Assembly: GCA_024516155.1 (NCBI GenBank)
Contig: JAJJXM010000023.1
Span: 712,196 to 776,195 of the forward strand
Reading direction: 5' to 3'
Length of the DNA stretch: 64,000 bases
From: Pyronema omphalodes
Taxonomy: Eukaryota > Ascomycota > Pezizomycetes > Pezizales > Pyronemataceae
Part shown: one piece after another, positions 32,868 through 44,504 of the stretch
Layout of the letters: each line of letters starts with the position of its first letter
Numbering within the stretch: position 1 is the first letter of the stretch
Made by a program: the position numbers and the translations under genes
Notes under the pieces: model-generated
What the model was told of the DNA's origin: nothing
Seen by the model: the letters and a program-made list of their open reading frames with translations, nothing else
Database searches by the model: none

Positions 32868-33500
32868 GGGTACATATATCTTCCCCGTCGGCGATCCCGG
32901 TTTCATAGTTGGTGCATTTTATCCGCTGCAAGATTATTTTTTCCCGATACTCTTCTCCTACTCCCCCCGAGGTGATGGGGTGATAAAGTTGCCGCCTTTG
33001 TTGCATACCTACAGTTTATGCAAAAGTATGTAGTGAAATATAGGCTACATTTGCTGCCACTGTTACGGTAACTAGGACAGGCCTGTTCCAAGTGCTGAGC
33101 TGGCGGGGCTGATGGTAGAAACTTGACGCCGCTAGCATCCACTTACTTTCTTACGTCTTACTGCGTTGCCTCTTCATCAATTACAATTCAAATTCTCCAT
33201 ATTCACCTGCTCCCATTCTTCTCGGTTCATCAGCACCCCCCACCCCCCACGGTGATGATTACAGCTGGTTGACAGACTATGTAGCAGATAATCTAGTTTA
33301 CAAAGCAGCAGGGTCTAAAACATTCCCCCCGGATCTCTTCAGCTCTTCCACCACCCCCTACCCCCCACATCAGATCGCCTCACATGCCGAGACCGCATCT
33401 TAGTATTTCCGGGGTACACACATTTTCTCCAGCCGAAGATCACTGTTTCAAAACCCAGCAGGTGTATTTTACCCTCCGTATCTTCCTTCTACGATAATCT
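32868..33500. repeat. Pair of diverged direct repeats (32868-32960 and 33408-33500)
   Basis: Both segments run GGGGTACA.A.AT.TTC.CC, then a GATC-containing block, TTTCA and GTGCATTTTA or GTGTATTTTA. The spacing is about 540 bp. C-rich tracts near 33235 and 33360 are also alike. No function was recognised. Confidence 0.45.
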
Positions 33501-33525
33501 TGAACCACCCTGCGCAGACGAAGCT

Positions 33526-34116
33526 ATGCCGACGGTATATTTCCATCGGCTCCGCACAGCTCCAAAGAGAAATTACCGGAGTTCTTTAAAAAAAGATAGG
33601 GGTTACGTCATTCAATATTTTCCCCTCGTCCTGATCGGATTACTGCAGCTTGTCATAATAACATTTTCTCTGTTGTCTGAAGATTTTTTTGAGACATTGA
33701 TAGGTTTCGGAATGGAAGCGAGGGGGTTTCGGAGCGGGGGTGTATATGCGTGGTTTCAATGGTTGATTGGCATGGTGTATGGTGTGGGGTTCGCATATGT
33801 ACCCGAGCTGGTGAAGGGTGCGTGGCAGCATGCTAACTTACCAGGGTCCAGTATATCGGCATCGCTAGCTAGCCGAGGGGAGCATCGGAAACCTGCACCC
33901 CCCCCCCCCCCCCATCCCCGACATCGTGGCTTTGATGAATTACACGAAGAATATGATCTACCTCGTACAGATGACATGCCGTGTCCGATAAATGCACGTC
34001 AACGGCATTACCGATTTTATTTTCCGATTGTATTCTCCGAGCTGGTCGGTACCTGCAATGGTATGCATCATCTAACTGAAGTTCCGGGGTCAAAGTCAGC
34101 ATGCCTCCAAAAATGA
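33526..34116 (+). CDS. Doubtful hypothetical frame, 196 codons
   Basis: The frame is long and contains one hydrophobic stretch (YFPLVLIGLLQLVIITFSLL, about residues 31-50). It also crosses a C run (33898-33913) that yields poly-Pro, and has no recognisable domain. It may be chance or a decayed gene. Confidence 0.15.
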   Translation: MPTVYFHRLRTAPKRNYRSSLKKDRGYVIQYFPLVLIGLLQLVIITFSLLSEDFFETLIGFGMEARGFRSGGVYAWFQWLIGMVYGVGFAYVPELVKGAWQHANLPGSSISASLASRGEHRKPAPPPPPHPRHRGFDELHEEYDLPRTDDMPCPINARQRHYRFYFPIVFSELVGTCNGMHHLTEVPGSKSACLQK

Positions 34117-35220
34117 ATAATTTCCAACCGATTTTCCATCGGAAACAACGGTCTGTATTTTCCTTCACAGCACATGGGAGAAATTGTTTCTAGGTAACCG
34201 GCATAAGGTGAAGTAGATCAAGATCATTTGAAAGTGCAATGGTTCACAGAGGGATAACATGCAATTATCACCTGGATTCCGCCTTTGATCCGATGTGCAT
34301 TCTGTTGAGCTTTTCTCGGTGTATCTACGCATGTGGTGCAGTTTGAACATCGAGCCACAGATGCCGATGATCAGACGAGTGAATACCTTCACCATGCACA
34401 GCCTAAGTCATCACAAAGCGGATCGAATCAGAAAAGCGGACGAGAAATAAGTAAGCTCCTTCAGGCTTCGCAAGTGTGTCAGGCGCCCACTACACATAGT
34501 CGAACAGAGTACGGCGTTTCGGAGGTGGAGATGCTGTAGCCCGGATGGAAGTGGTGAAGCTGATACCGCCACCAGAAATTGGGGTTGATGACATCGCTTC
34601 TTCGGAGAAGCTGATACAGAATCGGGGTAGATATTGTTGTATCTTTTGTATTGGGGGCGGTGCATGCCATGCCTGGAGAAGGAGCATGCGTGTTACATGA
34701 TATATTCAACTTTTGCAGAGCTTTGTTTTGTCGCAGTTCAGGTTTTTCGGACGTTGATTGTCTTTCTTCCTACCATAACCATTGGAAATTATTTTTTTTG
34801 CAGTCGAGACGCGTCGAGAGTATTCTCTTGAAATCATCGGCGGGAACATTTGTGTGGAAATCGCATGACAGCAATAGGACGAATAGTATATGTAGTATTT
34901 TATTTTGTTAGGTTCATTTTATTCTGTGTGACAGTTCCCAACCCTCATGTCACGGCAGTACCATAGAACGCGAGGTAACCAGGCGACCCATGAAGTCGGA
35001 ATAAAGTTGGATGCCGAAACTTGACGCGAGTCCGCGACAGGGGGCTAACGACACTAGTCTCGACATGGCTAGTTATATATCATCGACGTCACCGAACCGA
35101 CTCAACTCCGACAAACGAGCCGGCGGCGCCGCAACACGACTAAAGACCGCTGAAACGCGGTACCACAATATCGCATCACATCATCAACAGAACCATTCCG
35201 CCAACACAAAAATCTTGAAA
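34117..35220. other. Upstream region of the NDUFAF6-like gene; no other gene seen
   Basis: Only short frames are present. The 5' side of the NDUFAF6-like gene remains open in frame back to 35011, but those residues do not look like a targeting peptide. Confidence 0.45.
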
Positions 35221-36319
35221 ATGCTTCGACAACTTCCTCGCCGTCTTAATCATCAACTTCGCGGATATGCCACGGCTACCCCGGCTAATGGTCTCACTGT
35301 CGATTCTGCAAGGGAATACTGTTTGAACCTCCTCCGGTGAGTTACAGATTCTGTCGCACCACTTGCGCTGCGTGGTAGCGCTTGCTGCAACGTCGTAATT
35401 GACCCCAGAGCAACTTTCGCACACCGCATCTACCCCTTCTCCGTCTCCTGCCCGCCCCGCGCCCTCCCCTCCCACTCCCTCCGCTAACACCCCCAGTAAA
35501 TCCGACCACCCCTCGCACCTACTCACACCCTTCATTCCCCCAGCAGCACGAGATGCGCACCTCGCTCTCCGCGCCCTAAACCTCGAGCTCGCACAGATCG
35601 ACACGGCGACCTCCAACCCGATTCTCGGGCGCATGCGTATCCAGCACTGGCGCACAACACTAAGTTCCCTGTACACCTCTCAACCGTCTTTAACCGATCC
35701 GATATCGGTGCTATTCCACCACCACCTCCAAACCGGTCCTTCCCTTAGCAAGGGGTTTCTTCTCCGGTTACTTAGCGCGCGGGAACAATATCTTGGCGGT
35801 GTCCCGTTTGATACTCTTGATGCGCTGGAAAGTTATGCGGAGAATACGTATGGGTCGCTGCAATATCTTTCTCTTGAATCTGTTGGGGTTTCCCGCGGTG
35901 AGCTGGATCATATTGGTTCTCATGTTGGGAAGTTGGTTGGGATTGTTACCATCCTGCGGGGGGTGCCGTATGTTGCAGATACCGGCGCGGTGACATTGCC
36001 GACGAGGGTATTAGCGGATCATGGGGTTAGGGGGGAGGATGTTATCAGGGAGAAGGGAGAGGCGAAGGGGATTAAGGATGCGGTTTTTGAGGTGGCGACA
36101 AGAGCTAATGATCACCTTATCACTGCGAGGAAGATGGTGGAGGAGACACAGGGGTGTAAGGGGTTGCCTTGGGCGACTTTTTTGACGGCGGTTCCGGCGA
36201 GGGATTATTTGGAGAGACTGGAGAAGGCGGATTTTGATGCGTTTGATAAGAGTTTGGGGAAGAAGCCGTGGTTGATGCCGTGGGTTATGTATAAGGCACA
36301 CTCTGGGAAGAGTTTTTAA
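35221..36319 (+). CDS. NDUFAF6: NDUFAF6-like mitochondrial complex I assembly factor (squalene/phytoene synthase fold), 312 aa, two exons
   Basis: Exon 1 is 35221-35336, the intron 35337-35496 (GTGAGT, branch CGCTAAC, CCCCAG) and exon 2 is 35497-36319. The splice gives EYCLNLLRKSDHPSHLLTPF, exactly the family start; skipping this intron would insert low-complexity Pro/Ser sequence. The N-terminus MLRQLPRRLNHQLRGYATAT is basic and lacks acidic residues, as in a mitochondrial presequence. Family motifs follow: ALRALNLELAQI, LGRMRIQHWRTTL, LESYAENTYGSLQYLSLE, HVGKLVGIVTILRGVPY, LPTRVLADHGV and FDKSLGKKPWLMP. The aspartate-rich catalytic motifs of true prenyl-transfer synthases are absent, which is usual for NDUFAF6. 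In the family it acts in the mitochondrial matrix in early assembly of the ND1 module of NADH dehydrogenase. In-frame Met codons at 35011 and 35065 are less likely starts because they would bury the presequence. Confidence 0.9.
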
Positions 36320-39300
36320 GGGTCGGTTTAAAGAGGACTTGTATGTTGGGGGAGGAAAAGGAAGTAGAATATTATGCCGTATGTAGAAAAAGGAAGGAAA
36401 TACCAGGTGAATGTACCATATATATATATAGAATAAAAACGAGACCTATTCCATGCATGGAGATATGTATTTCTTGATTTATTCATTTAACCATACATCC
36501 GACCGAGACCTTTTTAAGCCCATGCGGAGAAATCAAATTGGTACAGCCAATGCCATTTTTCCTATCCTCGAGAAATGAGGCCTCCTAACCTCCTACACCC
36601 CTTTCACCCAACCATTCCACCAACACCCATCTACAGCTAAATCGGCATAGATCAAGAAAGCGTGACCACTTATCCTAAGCACCAGGTAAACCTCCCTAAG
36701 AACAAAAACCGGTAACCAAGCAACACCTATGGGAGCGACAGGGGATTCGAACCACACTCATATCACTCTGTTTATTTTGATTCCCTAGAAGATAAATATA
36801 GCTAACACTTAGATCCGCGCAGATCCGTCTATAGCCGTTGTCGAGATCACTGTGCTGAAAAAAAAAAAAATATGAAAGAGGTGAACGTGTAGAATGTGTA
36901 GAATGTGTAGAATGTGTAGAATATGTAGAATGTGCACAACATATAGCTCATAACCCCCGCTGACAAAACTTAAATGTTGTAATTACCAATTCCTAATTAC
37001 ACCTTTTCTTCTCCGAGAAATCCATAATTAAAACGAAATCTCAGCCAGAAACCAGCAAGAAACCAGGAATTGCTATCTTAAGCTTTCGAAAAGCTTCCCG
37101 ACCCCGCGCGGAGTTCCAGCCTCGTCGGAAGTAAAGGGGTTTGGATAATGATGGATAGAAAGCGTAGTAGTGTTGATAGACGGTGGATCATGGTAGATGG
37201 TAGATGATAAGATCCATCATCCATCATCCATCATCCGAGATACCATATAGACCATTGGACGCAGCGCAGATATGAGAGATGGCATTGTATAGATGCTAGC
37301 AAAGGTATTGGATCTGGATCTCTGAAGCAGACTCCGCCTCCGGATCCATAGAGATGATGGAGATGGAGATAGAGATGGAGAATTAACGGCGAAGGAATAG
37401 ACCAAGGGGTCAAAAAACCTTTGTTGAGCTAGAGCCCTGTGAACCAGAACAACGGCCATTGTTTCCTGAATCCTAGTACCCCCATCTAAACACAATGACT
37501 CATGAAGATAAAAATAGCTTAAATAGATAAAAATACCTTTAAGGAATATCCGAGCAGAGATACTATATCTGCATCCCAATGCACTTCCGGGATTTCCTTG
37601 ATTTCCGCGAATTTCCTGGATTTCCTGGATTTGAATCTTATATTTACGCGACATTACGATTCAACAGGGCTATGTGGTAGTTTTCTTGAGATGCCGGATA
37701 CGATATTGATGTTGACCGGGTAATCTTTAGTTGCGGATTGGATCTTCTTTAGCCATGGTCACAATAATTGCGCAATATTCGCCGATGCGGATTGTGTTAT
37801 TGTTGAACGCAGCATGATTCATGATTATTATCGTTTATAAGAACCCTTGAAAAGTTACACAGTTACACTGAGCCTCGGTCATGGTGAAATATTAGTAATG
37901 TTCCATGGACCATCTGCGCCCAGTGTTGTAAACTGGATCCTACGATGGCCTGGTTACCATAGTCTTTAGCAGTTACAGGACTTCATGAAAATGTCTCAAA
38001 CGATCCAAAATTCGGCTTAATTACAGAGAGTAGAAAAATATAGGATAGAGTCATACGGGGTGAGTGGGTGATCGAGGATGAAAGCGTGGGCGCTCAGGAG
38101 CTTGCTATGTTGTGGTTATATGAGTATATGAGTCAGGCTATATAGAAAGCTACTAAAGCGCAGCCAGCAGTGGCGACAGCGACTCGGAGTGTCGCGGACA
38201 GCGGTCAACACGTCATTGCTGAGTGATTCCGCATGATTGGTATCATGGTCGATTACAGTGGCCCACAGTGCATCCTGTGAATGGTGTTTAGGGGACTAGC
38301 TGTCCGGATTGGAACGCAAGAATAGACTGCCATTTGTGGTAGGAGCTATTATATGTGAGTGCTCGACGCAAGGGACCAAGGGGAGCTGTGACAAAAAGTA
38401 CAGAAGAGTACCGTGGGATGTGATAAAGAATATCCTATACTACACAATGTTTTGAGGCTTTGTGTAAAAGTTGTCTTACACTCCTTGCGCAGTGTTGGGA
38501 GACTAATTCTGTATATCCTCTAAGCAAGATATGGTTGAAACATCATTAATTGACTCGTCTATACTCCAGGCGAACAAATGAGGGTAGACGGCGGGCCTTG
38601 CTTTAGAACCTGAAAGCGTCCGGTCCAGTACGCGCTTTCCGGGCACTGCTGCTGTCGATTGCGCAACGAAATGTTTTCGCAGCGATTCCGTCCGCGCTTG
38701 TGATGGCGCAGTGTAACTGTGAATGCGCGCTTCTTGGACACTGACAGACCACGGGGGGGGGGGGGGGGGGGGGGAGTGCTGTGAAGTAATCCGGCGTACG
38801 AGGCGCGTATCTGGTATATACGACAGATAAAAACCCAGGATGGCGTACGCCAGAGGGCGCGCATATATATGCGGTTCCTTGACGCTGCTGCATGTTATCG
38901 GTGCTCCGACTGATACGTCGCTCAGGAGGGAACTTTGGACACATTGTTTGAGGGTTTCAACGGACCAGTTTCTTACTGTCGGACGCGTTATGCTAAAATC
39001 GAAGAATCTGGGTTGTAATCAACTGCGCGTTTGCTGGTAGCTATGACAGTACTCGGCGCGGACGCTGTACGTGAGGCGAGGGTGTTCAGTGTGCACGACC
39101 AGCCGATACTGAATGCCCGCTGTACAAGTAGCAAGAACTCGGCTGAAAAACACCAGTCTAACATAGAGCAGATGTCACCTAACATCCAGGACACATCGGA
39201 TTGTAATTATCTTGTTACGTCTGTTGACAGTAACGTAATAAATACTAGTCCTAGGAGATTAGCCTGTAGTGGACGGCCTGCACAAATACCGAAGAGCATG

Positions 39301-39357
39301 TATGACTAGAGTGCGGACATGTCAAAAAAATGACAACCACCTCATACACCTGCTTTC
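36320..39357. other. About 3 kb without a recognisable gene
   Basis: Contents are an AT repeat at about 36419-36431, a TGTAGAATG repeat at about 36887-36930, GATGGTAGAT/CATCATC repeats near 37190-37235 and a 22-base G run at 38753-38774. A 92-codon Ser/Asn-rich frame at 39031-39309 has no recognised domain and is not called. Confidence 0.5.
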
Positions 39358-40981
39358 CCTCTCTCTCCCTCTCTCTTCTCTCACAGGTAGCTACAAACGT
39401 AAACACAAATGAATACACACAAATGAATATATCCACAAATAAACATAAACATCTAAACATATCTACAAATAACATGCACAAATAAATATATGCACAAGTA
39501 ACAAATTCCTCAGGTTTCCCGTTCACTTCACTCGGGCTGTATTCCCCTCCCTGACTCACGTCGCTCGATTCCTCTGTCGACACTTTGTGATTTCGATTGC
39601 ATGATGGAGGATGGAGATATGCACCAGTAGTTTCGTGATTCATCCCTGTGCACCAGTAGTTTCGTGATTGATCCCTGTCGCTACTCTGGATAGAACGGGA
39701 TCGGCTCATGGGCTGTGTGGATGGGACTGATTTATTTCTTTCTTTATCTACCTACTGGCGTCGTCGAGGTGGGTGAGGGGCTGATCAGGTAGAGAGCGTC
39801 GATTAGGCAGAGGAGGTCGATCAGTGTGCGTGGACTAGTCATGCGTTGTCACTCGGGCATGTCATGACTAAATCTACAAGATGAATAAATTTACAGGGTG
39901 AAGAATATAGAAGAATAAAGAGAACTTTGAATATTAATAATCGATTTTGAAGATACATAATTTGTTGTGTGCAGACTGATGCTCGCTGTGACTAGACAGA
40001 CCACTCTCGCTGTGACTCTCGCTTGCGTGTCTAGACAGCGTGTCTAGACAGAGCGCTGAGCGCTCTCGCTCGCTGTGACTAGACAGAGCACTCTCGCTTG
40101 CTGTGGCAACACTGTAGGTGTGTCCCTTCTGCATTCAACTGTTGCTACGTGCGAATGACATTTGATCCAAACATGTAACGTTTTGATTTAATATCAAGCT
40201 TAGTTTCTTATTCATCTTTCTCATTCAGCACGCATTGTAATTCTTTCATTTTTGAATAATTTTTGTGTTTGCAGTCAATCACGTCAAAACGGGTCTTGCA
40301 AGACCACTCTCGCTCGCGTTGACTGGACAGACCACTCTCGCTTGCCTGAGTGGACTACATAGCTGGGAGAGCACTCTCGCTCGCTTACATTGCCGTGAGA
40401 GCACTCTCCGTTGCTATGGCAACACCGTAGGTGTGTCCCTTTTGTATGAAGTCTAATAAATGTTTGATTTAATATCAAGCATGATTTTTTGTGCATCTTT
40501 TTCATTCAGTACGCATTGTAATTCTTGCATTTTTGAATATTTTTTGTGTCTGCAATCAATCACGTCCAAACGGGTCTTGCAAGACCACTCTCGCTTGCTG
40601 CGACTAGCAGCTGTCAGAGCACTCTCGCTCGCTGTCGCAACACCGTAGGTGTGCCCCTTCTTCGTTCAGTTGTTGCTACTTACGAATGAACTTTATTTTG
40701 ATTATGTAAGTTTTTTTGTTTAAATTAGTAATTTTTGGTTTCAATTAGGTAATGTTTTTGTTTTAATTACTTACGGTAACTTTTGTTATTTATCTTGCTC
40801 ATTGCAAAATTGATTACGATTGTTTGCTTTGAAACTTCTTCGTAGTCCCTTAAACTGCATTCCTTCTTCGCAGCGCGTCACTTGCAACTCACAGTGAATG
40901 GCGTAGCAGACGCGATGCAGCTGAGAGTCACGTGTTGATTCTTGGCGAGAGAATTCAGCTGCCCCACGCAGCAAAACAAAG

Positions 40982-41224
40982 ATGCAAACTTACGAGAGGG
41001 TAACTGTTCTCTACTATGACCCAGTTCTTGGTCTCGAAGAATGCCATTCAAATCTCGTGATAAACCATGACCCAGTTGGCCTCGAACAATGCCATTCAAA
41101 TCGCGTGATAAACCATGATCCAGTTGGCCTCGAACAATGCCATTCAAATCTTGTGATAATCCATGACCCAGTTGGCCTCGAAGAATGCCATTCAAATCTC
41201 GTGATAAACATGAGCAAGTTCTAG
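40982..41224 (+). CDS. Candidate 80-codon ORF with four 16-residue repeats, array unit 1
   Basis: The ATG has a good context (AAACAAAGATG). After MQTYERVTVLYYDPVLG the frame holds four repeats of the type LEQCHSNLVINHDPVG and ends NMSKF. All four array units keep this frame. However, the 48-bp period is a multiple of three, so frames on the opposite strand stay open as well. Conservation of the frame is therefore weak evidence of coding. No known family was recognised. Confidence 0.25.
   Translation: MQTYERVTVLYYDPVLGLEECHSNLVINHDPVGLEQCHSNRVINHDPVGLEQCHSNLVIIHDPVGLEECHSNLVINMSKF
41018..41212. repeat. 48-bp minisatellite in array unit 1
   Basis: One 51-bp and three roughly 48-bp repeats share CCAGTTGGCCTCGAA and ATGCCATTCAAAT. 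Counterparts are at 44541-44735, 48418-48612 and 51549-51740. Confidence 0.9.
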
Positions 41225-41572
41225 GCCTCGCAGTGTGACACCGAGTGTGAAAATTGTCTTCCTCTTACTCATCTTCCTCATTCTCATCTTCCTTCTCCCA
41301 TCTTCCTTTGTCAATCGTCCTGAGTCAATCGTCCTGAGTCAATCTTCCTTTTTCAGTCTTCCTTTTTCAATCTTCCGTTTTCCGTCTTCCTTTTTTCCAT
41401 CTTCCTTCTTCCGATCCTCTGTTTTCCCTTCTTCCTTTTACCAATAGTATTGTTCTCATGATCCACCTCTTTTCATTCCTTGCTCAGAAACCTGTTTGGC
41501 AGTAGGACGCACAATGTGGCACCTTCACTCAAGTGATATTGTCCAGAATCCTGCTTTCTGACATGTAACTAG

Positions 41573-41580
41573 CTATATAA
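41573..41580 (+). promoter_or_regulatory. TATA-like box in array unit 1
   Basis: CTATATAA is followed by ACACCCC, a pyrimidine-rich stretch and then the hairpin and intron-like part of the unit. It is kept in all four units at matching positions. A transcript starting about 30-60 bases downstream is inferred. Confidence 0.4.
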
Positions 41581-41962
41581 ACACCCCTTCCTCCCCCTGG
41601 TCTCCTTTCCTTTCTTTCTTCATCGGCGTTCTGTGATATAGTATTTTTTGACATATATTCGAAATATTCTACCATATATTGCGGATCTTTGTTTTTTGTT
41701 TTGTTTTGTTTTGTTTTCTCTTCAAATATCTTTGGTTTTTGGTTTTTTGTTTTTGGCTTTGTGTTTTGTGTTTTTGGTTTTGTGTTTTTTTCTGTTTTTT
41801 CTGTTTTTGGTTTTTGGTTTTTGTTCTTCGTTTTTTGTTTTCTGTTTTGTTTTGCTTTGCTTTGTTTTGTTTTGTTTTCCCCCCGCATATCTTTGCTGGG
41901 CACTTGTTTTTCTTCTTCTTCTTATCAAACACTCGATCGGAGTATCCCCTCTAACAGGGAAT

Positions 41963-41995
41963 CTGGGAGAAGAGGGACTTTCCCGTAAAGCCCAG
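41963..41995 (+). ncRNA. Candidate RNA hairpin A, array unit 1
   Basis: CTGGG pairs with CCCAG across an inner GGGA/TCCC pair closed by a CTT loop. It ends 6 bases before a GTACGG donor-like site. A paralogous hairpin is at 42332-42364, and both recur in units 2 and 3 (unit 4 keeps hairpin A). The structure is predicted by eye. Confidence 0.35.
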
Positions 41996-42057
41996 ACAAA
42001 GGTACGGTCGTTTCTTTCGTTTGTTTTTGTTCTTCGATCTGATTACTAACTTTTGTG

Positions 42058-42183
42058 CTTTTCTAGGTATTCTCTCTGCTTTTCTAGGTATCTTCTCCGC
42101 TTTTCTAGGTATTCTCTCTGCTTTTCTAGGTATTCTCTCTACTTTTCTAGGTATCTTCTCCGCTTTTCTAGGTTTCTTCTCTT
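42058..42183 (+). repeat. 21-bp AG|GT minisatellite, unit 1 (six copies)
   Basis: Each repeat is CTTTTCTAGGTATYYTCTCYR or a close variant. TTTTCTAG is a good fungal 3' splice site and the adjoining GTATTC/GTATCT resembles a 5' splice site. The first repeat completes an intron-like segment 42002-42066: GTACGG donor, ATTACTAAC branch point, CTAG acceptor. Confidence 0.85.
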
Positions 42184-42331
42184 CGATCTCAAGAAACCAC
42201 AAGGGTTGAAATGTATGACGTCTTCCGTTTCTGTTTTTCTCTTCTTTTTTTTCGCATATCTTGGCTGGGCACTTGTTTTTCTTGTTATTCTTATCAAACA
42301 CTCGATCAGAGTATCCCCTCCAACAGGGAAT

Positions 42332-42364
42332 CTGGGAGAAGACGGACTTTCCCTTAAAGCCCAG
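42332..42364 (+). ncRNA. Candidate RNA hairpin B, array unit 1
   Basis: It lies in the second copy of the 117-bp segment. The outer CTGGG/CCCAG pair is kept and the inner stem is GGA/TCC. It ends 6 bases before a GTATGT donor-like site at 42371, whose plausible acceptor is GATTTCAG at 42485. Confidence 0.35.
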
Positions 42365-44504
42365 ATAAGAGTATGTCTTCGTTTCGTACCTATTACACCA
42401 TCCGTCTATTCTTTCTGTTATTTGGATTACCTCTTACTCCTCTCGCTCGATCCTTTTAACAACTTCTCTTCTTTTTTGATTTCAGTACACATGAAAGCCA
42501 TATATTATTTTTGTTCTTCCGCTTTTCATCGTTTGATCTTCTCACTAACTTATCTGTCTTTCAGCTTTGTTTTTTAAAAGCGTATGTCTTCTTTTCGCTG
42601 ATTTGATTGTTCGATCTGTTTACTAACTTCTCTGCTTTTTTATGTTACTGCTCTTCGATCTCAATAAACACCCAAATTGGTATTCCCGCATATTATCATC
42701 ACTTTTGCTGTGTTGGTATCACATCTCCTCCACTGCAGCGTTGCTACCATACTATCTGCTCGTCTTGTAGTAAGCGAGGCTCCACCATACTCTCGCTACA
42801 CCACGCTCTCGCTGAACTACCAGCCACTGCTTCCTCGCCCTTCAGCATCCTCCGTGCCTTGTCCCTTTCCCTTCTTCTGCCCTCTCGCTCCCTCTCTCTT
42901 CCCCCTCAGGTAGCTACAAACGTAAACACAAATGAATACACACAAATGAATATATCCACAAATAAACATAAACATCTAAACATATCTACAAATAACATGC
43001 ACAAATAAATATATGCACAAGTAACAAATTCCTCAGGTTTCCCGTTCACTTCACTCGGGCTGTATTCCCCTCCCTGACTCACGTCGCTCGATTCCTCTGT
43101 CGACACTTTGTGATTTCGATTGCATGATGGAGGATGGAGATATGCACCAGTAGTTTCGTGATTCATCCCTGTGCACCAGTAGTTTCGTGATTGATCCCTG
43201 TCGCTACTCTGGATAGAACGGGATCGGCTCATGGGCTGTGTGGATGGGACTGATTTATTTCTTTCTTTATCTACCTACTGGCGTCGTCGAGGTGGGTGAG
43301 GGGCTGATCAGGTAGAGAGCGTCGATTAGGCAGAGGAGGTCGATCAGTGTGCGTGGACTAGTCATGCGTTGTCACTCGGGCATGTCATGACTAAATCTAC
43401 AAGATGAATAAATTTACAGGGTGAAGAATATAGAAGAATAAAGAGAACTTTGAATATTAATAATCGATTTTGAAGATACATAATTTGTTGTGTGCAGACT
43501 GATGCTCGCTGTGACTAGACAGACCACTCTCGCTGTGACTCTCGCTTGCGTGTCTAGACAGCGTGTCTAGACAGAGCGCTGAGCGCTCTCGCTCGCTGTG
43601 ACTAGACAGAGCACTCTCGCTTGCTGTGGCAACACTGTAGGTGTGTCCCTTCTGCATTCAACTGTTGCTACGTGCGAATGACATTTGATCCAAACATGTA
43701 ACGTTTTGATTTAATATCAAGCTTAGTTTCTTATTCATCTTTCTCATTCAGCACGCATTGTAATTCTTTCATTTTTGAATAATTTTTGTGTTTGCAGTCA
43801 ATCACGTCAAAACGGGTCTTGCAAGACCACTCTCGCTCGCGTTGACTGGACAGACCACTCTCGCTTGCCTGAGTGGACTACATAGCTGGGAGAGCACTCT
43901 CGCTCGCTTACATTGCCGTGAGAGCACTCTCCGTTGCTATGGCAACACCGTAGGTGTGTCCCTTTTGTATGAAGTCTAATAAATGTTTGATTTAATATCA
44001 AGCATGATTTTTTGTGCATCTTTTTCATTCAGTACGCATTGTAATTCTTGCATTTTTGAATATTTTTTGTGTCTGCAATCAATCACGTCCAAACGGGTCT
44101 TGCAAGACCACTCTCGCTTGCTGCGACTAGCAGCTGTCAGAGCACTCTCGCTCGCTGTCGCAACACCGTAGGTGTGCCCCTTCTTCGTTCAGTTGTTGCT
44201 ACTTACGAATGAACTTTATTTTGATTATGTAAGTTTTTTTGTTTAAATTAGTAATTTTTGGTTTCAATTAGGTAATGTTTTTGTTTTAATTACTTACGGT
44301 AACTTTTGTTATTTATCTTGCTCATTGCAAAATTGATTACGATTGTTTGCTTTGAAACTTCTTCGTAGTCCCTTAAACTGCATTCCTTCTTCGCAGCGCG
44401 TCACTTGCAACTCACAGTGAATGGCGTAGCAGACGCGATGCAGCTGAGAGTCACGTGTTGATTCTTGGCGAGAGAATTCAGCTGCCCCACGCAGCAAAAC
44501 AAAG

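Larger units (their letters stand above)
39358..42910. repeat. Tandem array unit 1 (about 3.5 kb)
   Basis: The unit repeats at 42911, 46497 and 50206, using TAGCTACAAACG as the phase marker. In order it holds a CACAAATGAATA-type A+T repeat (39390-39490), a conserved block to 39980, CTCGCT-rich modules with the palindrome GGTCTTGCAAGACC (40292-40305 and 40573-40586), the 48-bp minisatellite (41018-41212), and TCTTCC-rich sequence. It continues with a TATA-like box (41573), a TTTTGTTTTG tract (41690-41880), a duplicated hairpin segment (41885-42001 and 42254-42370), the 21-bp minisatellite (42058-42183) and further intron-like sequence. It is nearly identical to unit 2. Confidence 0.93.

Noticed and set aside
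36729..36765. tRNA-like 3' part on the minus strand (GGTTCGAATCCCC then GTCGCTCC)
   Set aside because: No 5' half pairing with GTCGCTC is found in the next 130 bases and the T stem has mismatches. At best it is a tRNA fragment.
39251..39709. 108- to 152-codon minus-strand frame at the start of each array unit (MSRSRSIQSSDRDQSRNYW..)
   Set aside because: Its hydrophobic tail is only the CACAAATGAATA repeat read backwards, and no domain was recognised. Kept as part of the repeat description only.
41640..42000. Long Phe/Cys/Leu-rich and Lys/Thr/Gln-rich frames in every array unit
   Set aside because: They come from the TTTTGTTTTG tract and its complement. The low-complexity sequence keeps several frames open on both strands.
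42058..42183. Phe/Ser/Arg repeat proteins from the 21-bp minisatellite (and 45581-45769, 49465-49653)
   Set aside because: The period of 21 makes all frames open by default. The splice-site reading explains the sequence better.
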